A stretch of 64,000 bases of DNA, from positions 1-64,000 of the forward strand of contig NZ_WMEU01000004.1 of the NCBI RefSeq assembly GCF_009856295.1, given 5' to 3'. Numbering within the stretch: position 1 is the stretch's first letter; each line of letters begins with the position of its first letter. A program made the translations under genes and the position numbers. This document shows, piece by piece, positions 8,837 to 17,914 of this stretch. The notes under the pieces are model-generated. The model was not told where the DNA came from. It saw nothing but the letters and a program-made list of their open reading frames with translations, and did no database searches. This DNA comes from Pontibacillus yanchengensis (GTDB lineage: Bacteria > Bacillota > Bacilli > Bacillales > BH030062).

Positions 8837-9355
8837 TTATTTAGCTAATAGCTGTAATGACTTGTCCACGAATGCAGGTATATCATCAGGGTTCCGACTT
8901 GTTACTAGCTGGTCTCCGCAAACAACAACCTCTTCGTCCCGGAAGTCTGCTTTCGCATATTTAATATCTTCTGCAATAGACGTGAAGCCAGTAGCAACTC
9001 TGCCTTCTAAGCGATTCGCTGTGATTAACAACTGCGGTCCATGGCAAATCGCAAATACAGGCTTGTTCTCATCCATAAAATGTCTAGCTAAATCTACAAA
9101 TCGTTGATCGGCACGTAGTTGGTCTGGAGAGAAACCTCCAGGGATTAGAAGAGCATCAAATTCTTTCGGTTTCACATCATCAATGCCTCGATCGATGGTA
9201 ACCTCATCCTTACCTTGTTTGCCAACTACTTTTTTACCAGCTTCTTTTTCTATTGTAACGACTTCATGTCCCGCTTCTTTGAATTCTTTTACAGGCTTTG
9301 TATATTCTACATCTTCAAATAAATCCGTAATAACACAAGCTATTTTCTTAGTCAT
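8837..9355 (-). CDS. PfpI/DJ-1 family protein (general stress protein 18 type)
   Basis: 172 aa from the ATG at 9355, with GGAG 11 nt upstream. The single domain of the DJ-1/PfpI superfamily is complete, with E14, the nucleophile elbow AICHGPQ containing C104-H105, and IPGGFSPDQLR at 71-81. Members are deglycases, chaperones or peptidases; B. subtilis YfkM is a stress protein of this type. The exact activity cannot be read from the sequence. Confidence 0.85.
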   Translation of the reverse strand: MTKKIACVITDLFEDVEYTKPVKEFKEAGHEVVTIEKEAGKKVVGKQGKDEVTIDRGIDDVKPKEFDALLIPGGFSPDQLRADQRFVDLARHFMDENKPVFAICHGPQLLITANRLEGRVATGFTSIAEDIKYAKADFRDEEVVVCGDQLVTSRNPDDIPAFVDKSLQLLAK

Positions 9356-9420
9356 AATTTCGAACACTCCTTTACCTTGAATTACAGTAAATGTAATTCC
9401 CGTTCAGTGTGGGTTTAAAC

Positions 9421-9510
9421 TTAAGAACAATAGCTCAGGGCGTCCGATGTTGACTTATCGTACCGAGGTAAGGGGCACCCACTATTCGCTGGACATTGCC
9501 TATATAGCTT
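9421..9510 (-). repeat. Family A repeat, partial copy A3
   Basis: Fragments of family A are visible in order: AGCTCAGGGCGTCC, CGATGTTGACTTATCGTAC and CTATTCGCTGGACATT. Its sense strand is minus, the same as the monooxygenase gene upstream. It is short and degenerate. Confidence 0.55.
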
Positions 9511-9561
9511 ATTGAGTTAGTTATGAATAAGGAAATAGTTTAATACATTTCTATGAAAGGA

Positions 9562-10878
9562 TTAGTCCCTCTTCATAGTAAACTGCTGAAAAATCGTACT
9601 ATTGGATTGAGGATAAACCGTTTTGCCAGCCATCGTATTAATCATTCGCATATTTCGATCTACAGCTAATCCTAAGTTATTATCACCAGTTGCATGAGAA
9701 TGCTCAATATCTGTGGTAGCAAAAATCTTATGCTGTCGATCATCATGAAAAACAATTTCACAATCACGTGTCAGCTTATAATGTTCATTCCCCTCCCAAA
9801 CGATTTTGGCCCCAAAGCGCTCTTTTAACCACTTAGGAATATTTGGCTTATACCCCGTTGCCAGAATAAGTTTATCTGTCTCAAAATGAATGGTTTCATC
9901 TTCTTGCCATTGATGTAGTTCTAGCATGTAAGTATGCTCGAGTGGCTTGATATCCGTTAATTCTGTTAGTGGTTGAATGGTGACATCGAGTTGTTTGCCT
10001 GCAACAGATTTATGGTACAACCAATCATATATATCACTTAAGGTGGAAGGATCCACGCCATTTTGGAGCTTATCCAGCTTAGGCAATGTATTCATGCGCT
10101 GTTCATAGGTCAACGAGTTAAAATAATCAACATATTCAGGTGAGAATAATTCTTGAGGCAGCTTCGCCGTATCGAGTTGAAAAATACCTGCAGATCTTGT
10201 GAACCAGCTTATCTTATAGTGGTGGTCGTCTTGTTCAGAGAGTAGATCATCGACGATTTCTGCTGCACTCTGACCCGATCCAATAACTGTTACATGGTTA
10301 GAGCGTAAAATGGATTCCTTTTCATATAAATAACGACTCGTGTGAACAATATCTTCTTGCGGTAACTTTTCTGCTCCGGGAAGGACAGATGGCTTACTTC
10401 CAGTCCCAATCACAATATGTCTACTTTTGTATTGTTTTATATTTCCTGTTTGTTGGTCTTGAACATCGAGGAGGTATCCCTTTTCCTCATTACCTAGCTC
10501 GATTTCTTTCACGTCGATAACTTTTTGTCCAAAAAATAAAGAAGGTAACTTGTCTGCCACCCACTTCAAATAATCATTATATTCCGGCCTTGGAACTTCT
10601 AACTTTTGAAAGTAAAAAAACGGGTAGATTCGATTGTTTTTATGTAAATAGTTCAAAAACGTATAAGGGCTTGTAGGGTCCGCAAACGTAACCAAATCAG
10701 CCATAAACGGTACTTGAAGATCCGTTCCTTGAATCAACATACCTGGATGCCATTGCATCTTAAATGTTTGGTCAAAGAAAACACCCTCTATCTGGTCTTG
10801 TTTATCTGCTAACGCTGCTAAACTAAGGTTAAAAGGGCCAATGCCTATACCCACGAAATCATAAAAGGTCTTTTCCAT
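9562..10878 (-). CDS. L-lysine/L-ornithine N-hydroxylase (IucD/SidA-like flavin monooxygenase)
   Basis: 438 aa, the usual length of siderophore N-monooxygenases that hydroxylate the side-chain amine of lysine or ornithine, the first step to hydroxamate siderophores. It has the FAD site GIGIGPFNLSLAAL (10-23), the substrate-side motif WHPGMLIQGTDLQVPFMADL, an NADPH site VIGSGQSAAEIVDDL and the C-terminal LILATGYKPN. No siderophore synthetase or transporter lies next to it, and no Fur box was found upstream, so its product is unclear. It may serve an unlinked pathway. Confidence 0.85.
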   Translation of the reverse strand: MEKTFYDFVGIGIGPFNLSLAALADKQDQIEGVFFDQTFKMQWHPGMLIQGTDLQVPFMADLVTFADPTSPYTFLNYLHKNNRIYPFFYFQKLEVPRPEYNDYLKWVADKLPSLFFGQKVIDVKEIELGNEEKGYLLDVQDQQTGNIKQYKSRHIVIGTGSKPSVLPGAEKLPQEDIVHTSRYLYEKESILRSNHVTVIGSGQSAAEIVDDLLSEQDDHHYKISWFTRSAGIFQLDTAKLPQELFSPEYVDYFNSLTYEQRMNTLPKLDKLQNGVDPSTLSDIYDWLYHKSVAGKQLDVTIQPLTELTDIKPLEHTYMLELHQWQEDETIHFETDKLILATGYKPNIPKWLKERFGAKIVWEGNEHYKLTRDCEIVFHDDRQHKIFATTDIEHSHATGDNNLGLAVDRNMRMINTMAGKTVYPQSNSTIFQQFTMKRD

Positions 10879-10943
10879 AGTAAGTACACTTCCTTAATTA
10901 TAGTTCTTACTAATCTTCCCTGAATCTCTGTTAAATAAAACTT

Positions 10944-10968
10944 AACGAGTGGCACAATATGCCACTCG
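10944..10968 (-). terminator. Terminator of nsrR
   Basis: An 8-bp stem CGAGTGGC / GCCACTCG (10946-10953, 10961-10968) is followed on the minus strand by TTAAGTTTTATTT. The T tract is interrupted, so strength is uncertain. Confidence 0.65.
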
Positions 10969-10987
10969 CCACTCCTTTTATCTAATC

Positions 10988-11425
10988 TTACTTCATGTCC
11001 ATCAGAGCTCGCAATTCGTTTGGATTGGATAATAGATCTCCTAGTGTATATTGATCAAGAACACCAAGAAAAGCCCTTAATGCATCGTTTAATGCATGCT
11101 TTAATTTACATGAAGGGCTAATGACACATTGATCCGAACCTCCATCAAAACAGTCCACTAGTATAAAGTCTTCTTCCATTTTTCGAACTACATATCCAAT
11201 ATTTATATCCTCTGGTTTCTTTGACAAGCGGATTCCACCGCCTCTACCACGCACGGTATCAACTAATTCCAATTTCCCTAATTGAAATACAACTTTACTC
11301 AAATGATTTTGAGATATATTAAATACATTAGATATTTCTTTAATGGAAGAAAGCCCTCCTTCTTCAGTTGAACCAACATAAACCATAACTCTAAGGGCAT
11401 AATCTGTATATTTTTTCAGACGCAT
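10988..11425 (-). CDS. nsrR: Nitric-oxide-sensing Rrf2-type repressor NsrR
   Basis: 145 aa. An N-terminal winged helix-turn-helix (about 8-65) is followed by three cysteines, C92, C100 and C106, at the positions that ligate the [4Fe-4S] cluster in B. subtilis NsrR. NO destroys the cluster and relieves repression, mainly of hmp. The divergent placement with hmp strongly supports the name over other Rrf2 proteins such as CymR or IscR. Confidence 0.92.
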   Translation of the reverse strand: MRLKKYTDYALRVMVYVGSTEEGGLSSIKEISNVFNISQNHLSKVVFQLGKLELVDTVRGRGGGIRLSKKPEDINIGYVVRKMEEDFILVDCFDGGSDQCVISPSCKLKHALNDALRAFLGVLDQYTLGDLLSNPNELRALMDMK

Positions 11426-11525
11426 CGTCTAACACTCCTTTGGTACCCTATCCAAAAACACTTTATTATCATAACAAAAATCTAGTTAAGAAACGAATGA
11501 AATATTTAACAAAATAGACACAAAA

Positions 11526-11544
11526 GATTCATTTTAAATATTGC
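11526..11544. promoter_or_regulatory. Probable NsrR operator in front of hmp
   Basis: GATTCATTTTAAATATTGC resembles the AT-rich dyad bound by holo-NsrR before B. subtilis hmp, with the TATTTTAAATA-like core kept. It lies in the nsrR-hmp spacer about 75-93 nt before the hmp ATG, near a plausible hmp promoter (TTAAAG, 16 nt, TATAAG around 11556-11583). This is motif matching by eye from memory of the consensus. Confidence 0.5.
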
Positions 11545-11618
11545 TTTTAAGTCTTAAAGTCAACTACACTTAGATTATAAGAAAAACATTACTTATATTT
11601 CCAAAGGAGGGCTCATTC

Positions 11619-12860
11619 ATGAGTACCCAAACCGCAAATCAGTTAGATCAAAGGACAATTGATATTGTAAAATCCACCGTTCCTGTACTAGCTGAACACG
11701 GCGAAGCTATTACGAAACGTTTTTACCAATTACTCTTTGAAAACCATCCAGAACTGAAGCATGTCTTCAATCAGGCAAATCAAAAAATGGATAAACAACC
11801 AAAAGCACTAGCAAACGCAGTATATGCTGCTGCTCAATATATTGATCAACTAGAAGTCATCCTTCCAGCTGTTAAACAAATCGCCCATAAGCATCGCAGC
11901 TTAAATATTAAGCCTGAGCAATATCCTATTGTTGGAGAGAATTTACTAGCAGCGATTAAAGATGTCCTGGGGGATGCAGCTACAGATGACATCATAGAAG
12001 CTTGGGGAAAAGCGTACACGGTCATTGCAGACGTATTTATACAAGTCGAACAAGACATGTACCAAGAAGTTGCTCATAAAAATGGTGGTTGGCTTGACTA
12101 TAGAGACTTTAAGATTACACATAAGATCCAAGAAAGTGATGTTATCACATCTTTCTATCTATCTCCTGTAGATCAAGGAACACTACCAGATTATAAAGCT
12201 GGACAATACATCACCATCAAAGTAAATATTCCCGGTTCTGATTACACTCAATTACGTCAATATAGTCTTTCAGATGCACCAGGTAAACCTTATTTCCGCA
12301 TTAGTGTGAAACGCGAAGATGAACAAAACGATAAACCTGCAGGTGTCGTTTCAAATTATCTTCATCACTCTATTAACGTAGGGGACACTCTCCCGATCAG
12401 TGCTCCTGCCGGTGACTTTACATTGCAAGAAAGCGATCAACCGCTTGTACTTATTAGTGGAGGAGTTGGGCTTACTCCATTAGTGAGCATGTTACATGAT
12501 TCTCTACAAAAACAGCCTGATCGACCTGTTTACTTTATACATGCCGCACAAAATGGTAGCGTTCATGCGATGAAAGAACATCTAACGAACCTTCAAGAAG
12601 AATACGTAAATGCGCAAGTTTACACATGCTATTCCAATCCAACAGTTGAAGATCAACAAACAAACTACCACCAATTAGAAGGCTTTGTGAATCTCCCTTG
12701 GCTACAGTCCATTCTTCCATCAAACGAAGCAGCATTTTATTTTTGTGGACCTGAGGGTTTTATGAAAAATGTAAACCAAATGCTAACAGAATGGCAGGTA
12801 TCTCCTGAGTCTATCAACTATGAATTCTTTGGACCTCAGGGCAGTTTAGAAGTTTCGTAG
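11619..12860 (+). CDS. hmp: Flavohemoglobin (nitric oxide dioxygenase)
   Basis: 413 aa, cytoplasmic. It oxidises NO to nitrate with O2 and NAD(P)H, and reduces NO without O2. The globin domain covers about 1-145, with proximal His92 in AHKHRSL. The ferredoxin-reductase part follows with the FAD motif RQYSLSDA and the NAD-binding [15 protein letters not shown], ending in [10 protein letters not shown]. An AAAGGAGGG site precedes the ATG. It is divergent from nsrR. Confidence 0.97.
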   Translation: MSTQTANQLDQRTIDIVKSTVPVLAEHGEAITKRFYQLLFENHPELKHVFNQANQKMDKQPKALANAVYAAAQYIDQLEVILPAVKQIAHKHRSLNIKPEQYPIVGENLLAAIKDVLGDAATDDIIEAWGKAYTVIADVFIQVEQDMYQEVAHKNGGWLDYRDFKITHKIQESDVITSFYLSPVDQGTLPDYKAGQYITIKVNIPGSDYTQLRQYSLSDAPGKPYFRISVKREDEQNDKPAGVVSNYLHHSINVGDTLPISAPAGDFTLQESDQPLVLISGGVGLTPLVSMLHDSLQKQPDRPVYFIHAAQNGSVHAMKEHLTNLQEEYVNAQVYTCYSNPTVEDQQTNYHQLEGFVNLPWLQSILPSNEAAFYFCGPEGFMKNVNQMLTEWQVSPESINYEFFGPQGSLEVS

Positions 12861-12909
12861 CGTAATCAAATTCACCCCATTATTCTAAATTACCTATTTT
12901 AAACAAATT

Positions 12910-12943
12910 AAACTCCCAGCACAAAAAGGTGCTAGGAGTTTCT
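12910..12943. terminator. Bidirectional terminator between hmp and acsA
   Basis: A 13-bp stem with one mismatch (12910-12922 with 12929-12941) has A and T runs on both flanks and sits between convergent genes. Confidence 0.85.
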
Positions 12944-12953
12944 TTATCTTACT

Positions 12954-14672
12954 CTATTCATCTAATGTAGATAAATCCCCTGTCGGTAATCCTAGTTCCC
13001 AGGATTTTAATAGACGGCGCATGATTTTACCGCTTCGGGTTTTCGGAATCTTATCCTTCACTTCTAATTCGCGTGGGGCTGCGTGAGCACTTAGACCTTT
13101 CTTCACGAATTGACGGATATCTTCTAGAAGTTCTTCAGATTCTTGATACCCTTCGTTTAAGGTGATGAAAGCTTTAATAATTTCACCGCGCTCCGGATCT
13201 GGCTTACCAATAACACCAGCCTCAGCAACCGCTTCGTGTTCAATCAATTTACTTTCTACTTCAAATGGTCCAACACGTTCACCAGATGTATTAATAACAT
13301 CATCTAAACGCCCCTGGAACCAGAAATAACCTTCTTCGTCGTAATAGGCACTGTCTCCAGAAATGTACCAACCGTTCAAGAAATAGCTCTCGAATTTTTC
13401 TGGGCGCTCCCAAATTGCTCTCATCATAGAAGGCCATGGAGCTTTAATCGCCAAATTGCCCATTTGGTTTGGAGGAAGTTCATTTCCCTCATTATCAATA
13501 ATAGAAGCAACAATACCAGGGAATGGTTTGCCCATAGAACCAGGCTTCATTTCCATAGCTGGATAGTTACAAATGAGCTGAGCCCCCGTTTCTGTCATCC
13601 ACCATGTATCATGAATGCGTAGTTTGAAGGCATCTAGTCCCCAAGCAATAACTTCAGGATTTAGTGGTTCCCCGACACTTGCAATATGGCGAAGCTTGGA
13701 AATATCATATGGTTTTACGGCCTCTTCCCCTGCGCTCATTAATTTACGAAACGCTGTCGGTGCAGAATACCAAACCGTTACCCCATGATCCTGTATGGCT
13801 TTGTACCAATTTTCTGGGCTAAAACGACCTCCAACGATTACGTTCGTTACACCATTTAACCATGGACCAAAGATTCCATAGCTTGTTCCTGTAACCCAGC
13901 CTGGATCAGCAGTACACCAGTACACATCATCTTCCTTTACATCCAGCACCCATTTTGTCGTTTGATAGTGCTGAAGCATAGCATTATGAACATGATATAC
14001 TCCCTTAGGCTTTCCAGTAGAACCAGAAGTGTAATGAAGTAACATTCCATCCTCTAAATCTACCCATTCTATACCGAAACTTTCACTTGCTTGACTCATT
14101 TCTTTATGAAAGTCAATGAAACCCTCTTCATTCGTTTTAGGGTCATCACCGACTAAAACGATTTGTTTTAAATGTGGTAATTCTGAGTAAGGAACACGTT
14201 CAAGCAGTTCAGGAGTCGTAATCAGCATCGTTGCTTCACTATCCTCTAGACGGTCTCGAACAGCTTGCTCCATAAATGCCTCAAATAATGGCCCTGCAAT
14301 TGCACCTACCTTGAGGATACCAAAGAACGCTGAATAGAATTCAGGACTACGTGGCATGAAAAGGAAAACACGATCCCCTTTTTCAATACCATGACTGCTT
14401 AATACGTTAGCAAATTGGTTACTTGATTTCTTTAACTGAGAAAATGTTACGTGCTCTTCACGGTCAGGAGCCGAGTAGATTAATGCATCCTGATCTGCCT
14501 TATTAGGATTTTCAGCATGACGGTCGACAGCTTCATACGCTATGTTAACCTTTCCTGTCTCAGACCAACTGAATTCCTTTTTCACATCTTCCCAATCAAA
14601 TTGTTTATAAGCTTCCTGGTAGTCTTTCAGATTAAAATTTCCTTCCTTCACTTCAATACGTTGCATGTTCAT
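12954..14672 (-). CDS. acsA: Acetyl-CoA synthetase AcsA
   Basis: 572 aa, identical in length to B. subtilis AcsA. It activates acetate with ATP and CoA via acetyl-AMP. The adenylate-forming motifs are in order: HYTSGSTGKPKGVYHVHNA, WWMTETGAQLI, YISGDSAYYDEEGYFWFQGR, and the C-terminal PKTRSGKIMRR with the catalytic, acetylatable lysine. AGGTGATCAA precedes the ATG. A perfect CcpA site lies 22 nt upstream, so glucose repression is likely. Confidence 0.95.
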   Translation of the reverse strand: MNMQRIEVKEGNFNLKDYQEAYKQFDWEDVKKEFSWSETGKVNIAYEAVDRHAENPNKADQDALIYSAPDREEHVTFSQLKKSSNQFANVLSSHGIEKGDRVFLFMPRSPEFYSAFFGILKVGAIAGPLFEAFMEQAVRDRLEDSEATMLITTPELLERVPYSELPHLKQIVLVGDDPKTNEEGFIDFHKEMSQASESFGIEWVDLEDGMLLHYTSGSTGKPKGVYHVHNAMLQHYQTTKWVLDVKEDDVYWCTADPGWVTGTSYGIFGPWLNGVTNVIVGGRFSPENWYKAIQDHGVTVWYSAPTAFRKLMSAGEEAVKPYDISKLRHIASVGEPLNPEVIAWGLDAFKLRIHDTWWMTETGAQLICNYPAMEMKPGSMGKPFPGIVASIIDNEGNELPPNQMGNLAIKAPWPSMMRAIWERPEKFESYFLNGWYISGDSAYYDEEGYFWFQGRLDDVINTSGERVGPFEVESKLIEHEAVAEAGVIGKPDPERGEIIKAFITLNEGYQESEELLEDIRQFVKKGLSAHAAPRELEVKDKIPKTRSGKIMRRLLKSWELGLPTGDLSTLDE

Positions 14673-14693
14673 TTGATCACCTCATCCCTAAAT

Positions 14694-14707
14694 TGTAAAC
14701 GATTACA
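14694..14707. promoter_or_regulatory. CcpA operator (cre) of acsA
   Basis: TGTAAACGATTACA matches the cre consensus TGWAANCGNTNWCA at every position. It lies 22 nt before the acsA ATG, where CcpA with HPr-Ser-P would block transcription. acsA of B. subtilis is a known CcpA target. Confidence 0.85.
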
Positions 14708-14924
14708 CCTTAATGAAAAATTTTTACCACTCCATGCTGTGTGGTAATATGCATGATTAAACGTCAGAACATGTATATTCTGACCCTAGTCCATCCTTTC
14801 GTTTAACTCAATGAGGAGTGGCAATAGTGAGTTTTTTATTGAAATATTTAAAAAATTAGGTTAATTAATTCCATTGTAAGGCAGTTTTATACATTTTTAA
14901 AGTGATAAGCATAAGAAATAAATG
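14708..14924. other. Upstream region of acsA
   Basis: No gene is seen here. It contains a small hairpin GTCAGAA / TTCTGAC (14763-14769, 14778-14784) and AT-rich sequence. The acsA promoter must lie here but no clear -35/-10 pair was found. Confidence 0.5.
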
Positions 14925-14976
14925 GGTGCCAGACCCCCACCACGTTAACGAACTAATGTAGTGGGGGTCTGGCACC
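14925..14976. repeat. REP-like hairpin, also the likely terminator of the aldehyde dehydrogenase gene
   Basis: Perfect 16-bp inverted arms GGTGCCAGACCCCCAC (14925-14940) and its complement (14961-14976) enclose a 20-nt loop. The arm is unusually GC-rich for this region. Arms of this GGTGCCAGACCCCC type recur in many Firmicute genomes, so it is likely a REP element. It lies 9 nt after the dehydrogenase stop on the minus strand; the T run is on the plus side only. Confidence 0.8.
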
Positions 14977-14985
14977 GAAAAAAAT

Positions 14986-16434
14986 TTATTGTTTGGTTGT
15001 TTTATATTCCATGTAAACGGTTTGCGTGACAAGGAAGTCTTCCATACCATGCTTGCCATCTGCACCACCTAATCCGGATTTACGAATTCCTTGGTGATAT
15101 CCTTGGACTGCTTCAAAGTTCTCGCGATTGACGAATGTCTCACCGAATTTCAATTCATTCACAATCCGCATTGCTTCGTTTAAGTCATCTGTATAGACAG
15201 AACTTGATAGTCCATAATCGGTATCATTTCCTTTTTCAATCGCTTCATCTAATGTTTGGAATGTTGTGATTGGAATAACCGGTCCAAAAATTTCTTCTTG
15301 GATGACATTCATATCCTGCGTCACATTGGTGAGAATGGTAGGCTCAAAGAAATAACCGTTTTGCTTATCTGCACGCTTACCGCCTGTTACTATATTAGCT
15401 CCTTCTTGAACTGCCTTGTTAACCATCTCTTCCACTTCTTGAAGTCGATCTTCACTCACAAGTGGACCAACGTCTGCATTATGATTTTGAAGAGGATTAT
15501 CAATTGTCAGTTGTTCGAACTCTTCTTTCAAGCGTTTGGTTAGTTCATCCTTTAAATCTTCATGGACATATACTCGTTCAGCATTTGTGCAGGCTTGTCC
15601 ATTATTTGCTAGGCGAGATTGCTTGATACTTTCAATTGCTGTTTCTAAATTAGCATTCTTTGTCACAATGGCAGGAGCTTTACCACCTAACTCAAGATTC
15701 ACTTTAGTAATGTTTTGGGCAGCTGCTTCCATCACCTTCGTTCCTGCTCCAACACTTCCCGTCATCGTTACCATATGCACTTTTTCATGAGAAGCTAATG
15801 CATTTCCAATCGTTCTGCCCGTACCTGTAATGTAGTTGTACACGCCAGCTGGTAAATCCATACTATCAATAATTTTCGTGAATTCAGCTGCCGTATTTGG
15901 CGTTTGCTGACTTGGCTTCAATACAATGGAACAACCTGTCACAAGTGAAGTAGCTACCTTACGCGCTAAAATAAACACCGGGAAGTTCCATGGAACAATT
16001 CCAGCTACAACACCAATGGGCTTTTTGTAAATCCATATGTTTTCATTCGGTCGATCACTTGGCACAATCTCTCCTTCGATACGACGTGCCCATTCAGACA
16101 TGTAGCGGAAGTAGTCAATCGCCAAGTCTACCTCGCCACTGGCAAGCTCATAGTCTTTTCCTTGTTCTTGTTGCAATAATTCTATGAATGTATCTCTTTT
16201 TTCCTCAATCTTATCCCCCATTGCACGAACCGCTTCACCACGTTTAATGGCTGGCGTTTGCTCCCATTCCTTTTGTGCATGATAGGCCGCTTCCACAGCG
16301 CGATTCACATCTTCCTCCGTACCTTTTGGTGTACGAGAAATCACTTCTTCCGTTGAAGGGTTTACGATATCTAGTAATTCATTACCGGTTGATTGAACAT
16401 ATTCTCCGTTTATATATAATTGATGTGTTTCCAT
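14986..16434 (-). CDS. NAD-dependent aldehyde dehydrogenase (AldA-like)
   Basis: 482 aa from the ATG at 16434, with GGGAGG 7 nt before it. It has the ALDH Rossmann motif GSVGAG, general base Glu in LELGGKAPAIV and catalytic Cys in NNGQACTNAERVYV. The C-terminal part (REN.EAVQGYHQGIRKSGLGG then DGKHGMEDFL) resembles E. coli AldA, lactaldehyde/glycolaldehyde dehydrogenase; the substrate here is inferred. It lies upstream of acsA on the same strand but is separated by a hairpin, so a shared transcript is uncertain. Confidence 0.85.
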   Translation of the reverse strand: METHQLYINGEYVQSTGNELLDIVNPSTEEVISRTPKGTEEDVNRAVEAAYHAQKEWEQTPAIKRGEAVRAMGDKIEEKRDTFIELLQQEQGKDYELASGEVDLAIDYFRYMSEWARRIEGEIVPSDRPNENIWIYKKPIGVVAGIVPWNFPVFILARKVATSLVTGCSIVLKPSQQTPNTAAEFTKIIDSMDLPAGVYNYITGTGRTIGNALASHEKVHMVTMTGSVGAGTKVMEAAAQNITKVNLELGGKAPAIVTKNANLETAIESIKQSRLANNGQACTNAERVYVHEDLKDELTKRLKEEFEQLTIDNPLQNHNADVGPLVSEDRLQEVEEMVNKAVQEGANIVTGGKRADKQNGYFFEPTILTNVTQDMNVIQEEIFGPVIPITTFQTLDEAIEKGNDTDYGLSSSVYTDDLNEAMRIVNELKFGETFVNRENFEAVQGYHQGIRKSGLGGADGKHGMEDFLVTQTVYMEYKTTKQ

Positions 16435-16527
16435 TGTTGTACCTCCCAAAAATAAGGATTTTATGTTTGGGGTGTTCCTTCTTCTTTCTTAACGTAAACA
16501 TATGGATAGGCAACTAGCTCGATGGAA

Positions 16528-16556
16528 TTGACACGCATGACATGTAGGTCTATACT
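16528..16556 (+). promoter_or_regulatory. Promoter of the queF operon
   Basis: TTGACA (16528-16533), a 17-nt spacer and TATACT (16551-16556) form a strong SigA promoter about 50 nt before the preQ1 aptamer. Confidence 0.85.
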
Positions 16557-16608
16557 GTATAAGGTGAATTAGGAAACATGTAATAGAATACCAATTCCGT
16601 AAAAAACG

Positions 16609-16690
16609 GGAGAGGTTCTAGCTCAACCCTCTATAAAAAACTAAGGGATACGTATGCACAAGTCATCTCCTTTAGGGGGTGACTTTTTTT
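16609..16690 (+). promoter_or_regulatory. PreQ1-I riboswitch with terminator
   Basis: The aptamer at 16610-16647 has the preQ1-I pattern: stem AGAGG, loop TTCTAGCTCAA, CCTCT, the A-rich TATAAAAAACTAA strand and GG, almost the same as the B. subtilis queC aptamer. A terminator follows at 16660-16690, with AAGTCA and TGACTT in the stem and seven T. Bound preQ1 (7-aminomethyl-7-deazaguanine) should stabilise termination and switch off queF and the transporter. Confidence 0.92.
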
Positions 16691-16721
16691 ATTGCGTTTG
16701 AGGATAAAAGGAGGAATAAGA

Positions 16722-17219
16722 ATGGCAGGAAGAAAAGATGAAGACCTAACGGATGTAACACTTCTTGGGAATCAAGGCACCACATATAGCTTTGATTATA
16801 ACCCAGATGTTCTCGAAACATTTGATAACCAGCACCCAAATCGTGATTACTTTGTGAAATTCAACTGTCCAGAATTTACGACGCTATGCCCAAAAACAGG
16901 ACAACCTGATTTTGCAACCCTATATATTAGCTACATTCCAGATATCAAAATGGTGGAAAGCAAATCACTCAAATTATATTTATTTAGCTTCCGCAACCAT
17001 GGTGGCTTTCATGAAGATGCCGTGAACGTCATTATGAATGATCTGATTGAATTAATGGACCCACGCTACATTGAAGTATGGGGCAAATTCACACCACGTG
17101 GTGGTATTTCCATTGATCCGTATTGTAATTACGGAAAACCAGACACGAAATTTGAACGTATGGCTGAAAATCGTTTAATGAATCATGATATGTATCCAGA
17201 AACAATTGATAACCGTTAA
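16722..17219 (+). CDS. queF: NADPH-dependent 7-cyano-7-deazaguanine reductase QueF
   Basis: 165 aa from the ATG at 16722 with GGAGG upstream, equal in length to B. subtilis QueF. It reduces the nitrile of preQ0 to the amine of preQ1 in queuosine synthesis. The nucleophile is the Cys in [15 protein letters not shown] (about C56), followed by the conserved Asp, and HGGFHED holds the conserved His/Glu. The queCDE genes are not present here. Confidence 0.96.
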   Translation: MAGRKDEDLTDVTLLGNQGTTYSFDYNPDVLETFDNQHPNRDYFVKFNCPEFTTLCPKTGQPDFATLYISYIPDIKMVESKSLKLYLFSFRNHGGFHEDAVNVIMNDLIELMDPRYIEVWGKFTPRGGISIDPYCNYGKPDTKFERMAENRLMNHDMYPETIDNR

Positions 17220-17269
17220 GAGGGTGTCGATCTGAACCATCTCCTCACCATAAGGAGGAAACGTACCAA

Positions 17270-17914
17270 ATGTTAATGTATTTAAATGCCTTATTTGTTG
17301 GTTTACTGATTTTATCGAACATTTTAGGTGTGAAATTATTTAGTGTGGGAGGCTTTGTGCTTCCTGCAGCCGTTATTGTTTATGTTGTAACGTACCTTAT
17401 AACAGACGTGATTGGCGAAGTTTATGGCAAAGAGGCAGCTAGTAAAACCGTAAAAGCTGGGTTTGTAACCCAGGTTATTGCTATGCTATTTATTTTAGTT
17501 GCGATTGCTCTGCCATCAGCTCCATTTTTTGAACAACAAGCAGAATTTCAATCCATTTTAGGTGGGAGTTTTCGTGTGATGCTGGCGAGCCTAGCATCTT
17601 ATCTTGTAAGTCAACACACCGACGTAGCAATTTTTCATAAATTAAAACAAAAGCATGGAACCAATAAACTATGGCTTCGTAATAATGTATCCACCATGAC
17701 TAGTCAACTTCTAGATACAGTCGTATTTATTTCCATCGCATTTTACGGAACGATTCCAATGTCAGCATTGCTTGCGATGATTGGAACTCAATATGCGTTT
17801 AAATGGATGGTAGCCATTATCGATACACCAATCGCATATGCCCTAGTGAAATGGGGACGAAAAGAACAAATCAACTCTACTACCATGCAACCGGAAGCCA
17901 ACTCCTTTTCGTAG
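17270..17914 (+). CDS. yhhQ: Queuosine precursor transporter (YhhQ/VUT family)
   Basis: 214 aa with about six hydrophobic segments. The motif YLITDVIGEVYGKEAASKTVKAG and the C-terminal FKWMVAIIDTPIAYALVKW are those of the YhhQ/QPTR family, which imports preQ0/preQ1. The shared preQ1 riboswitch with queF supports that role. An AAGGAGG site lies 11 nt before the ATG; a second ATG at 17276 is an alternative. The last codons lie inside the terminator stem. Confidence 0.9.
   Translation: MLMYLNALFVGLLILSNILGVKLFSVGGFVLPAAVIVYVVTYLITDVIGEVYGKEAASKTVKAGFVTQVIAMLFILVAIALPSAPFFEQQAEFQSILGGSFRVMLASLASYLVSQHTDVAIFHKLKQKHGTNKLWLRNNVSTMTSQLLDTVVFISIAFYGTIPMSALLAMIGTQYAFKWMVAIIDTPIAYALVKWGRKEQINSTTMQPEANSFS

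Noticed and set aside
9368..9561. A hidden gene in the PfpI-monooxygenase spacer
   Set aside because: No frame with a start and ribosome site; the sequence is explained by a partial family A repeat.
10879..10987. Fur box upstream of the N-monooxygenase
   Set aside because: The region was read for a 7-1-7 TGATAAT-type dyad and none with acceptable match is present.
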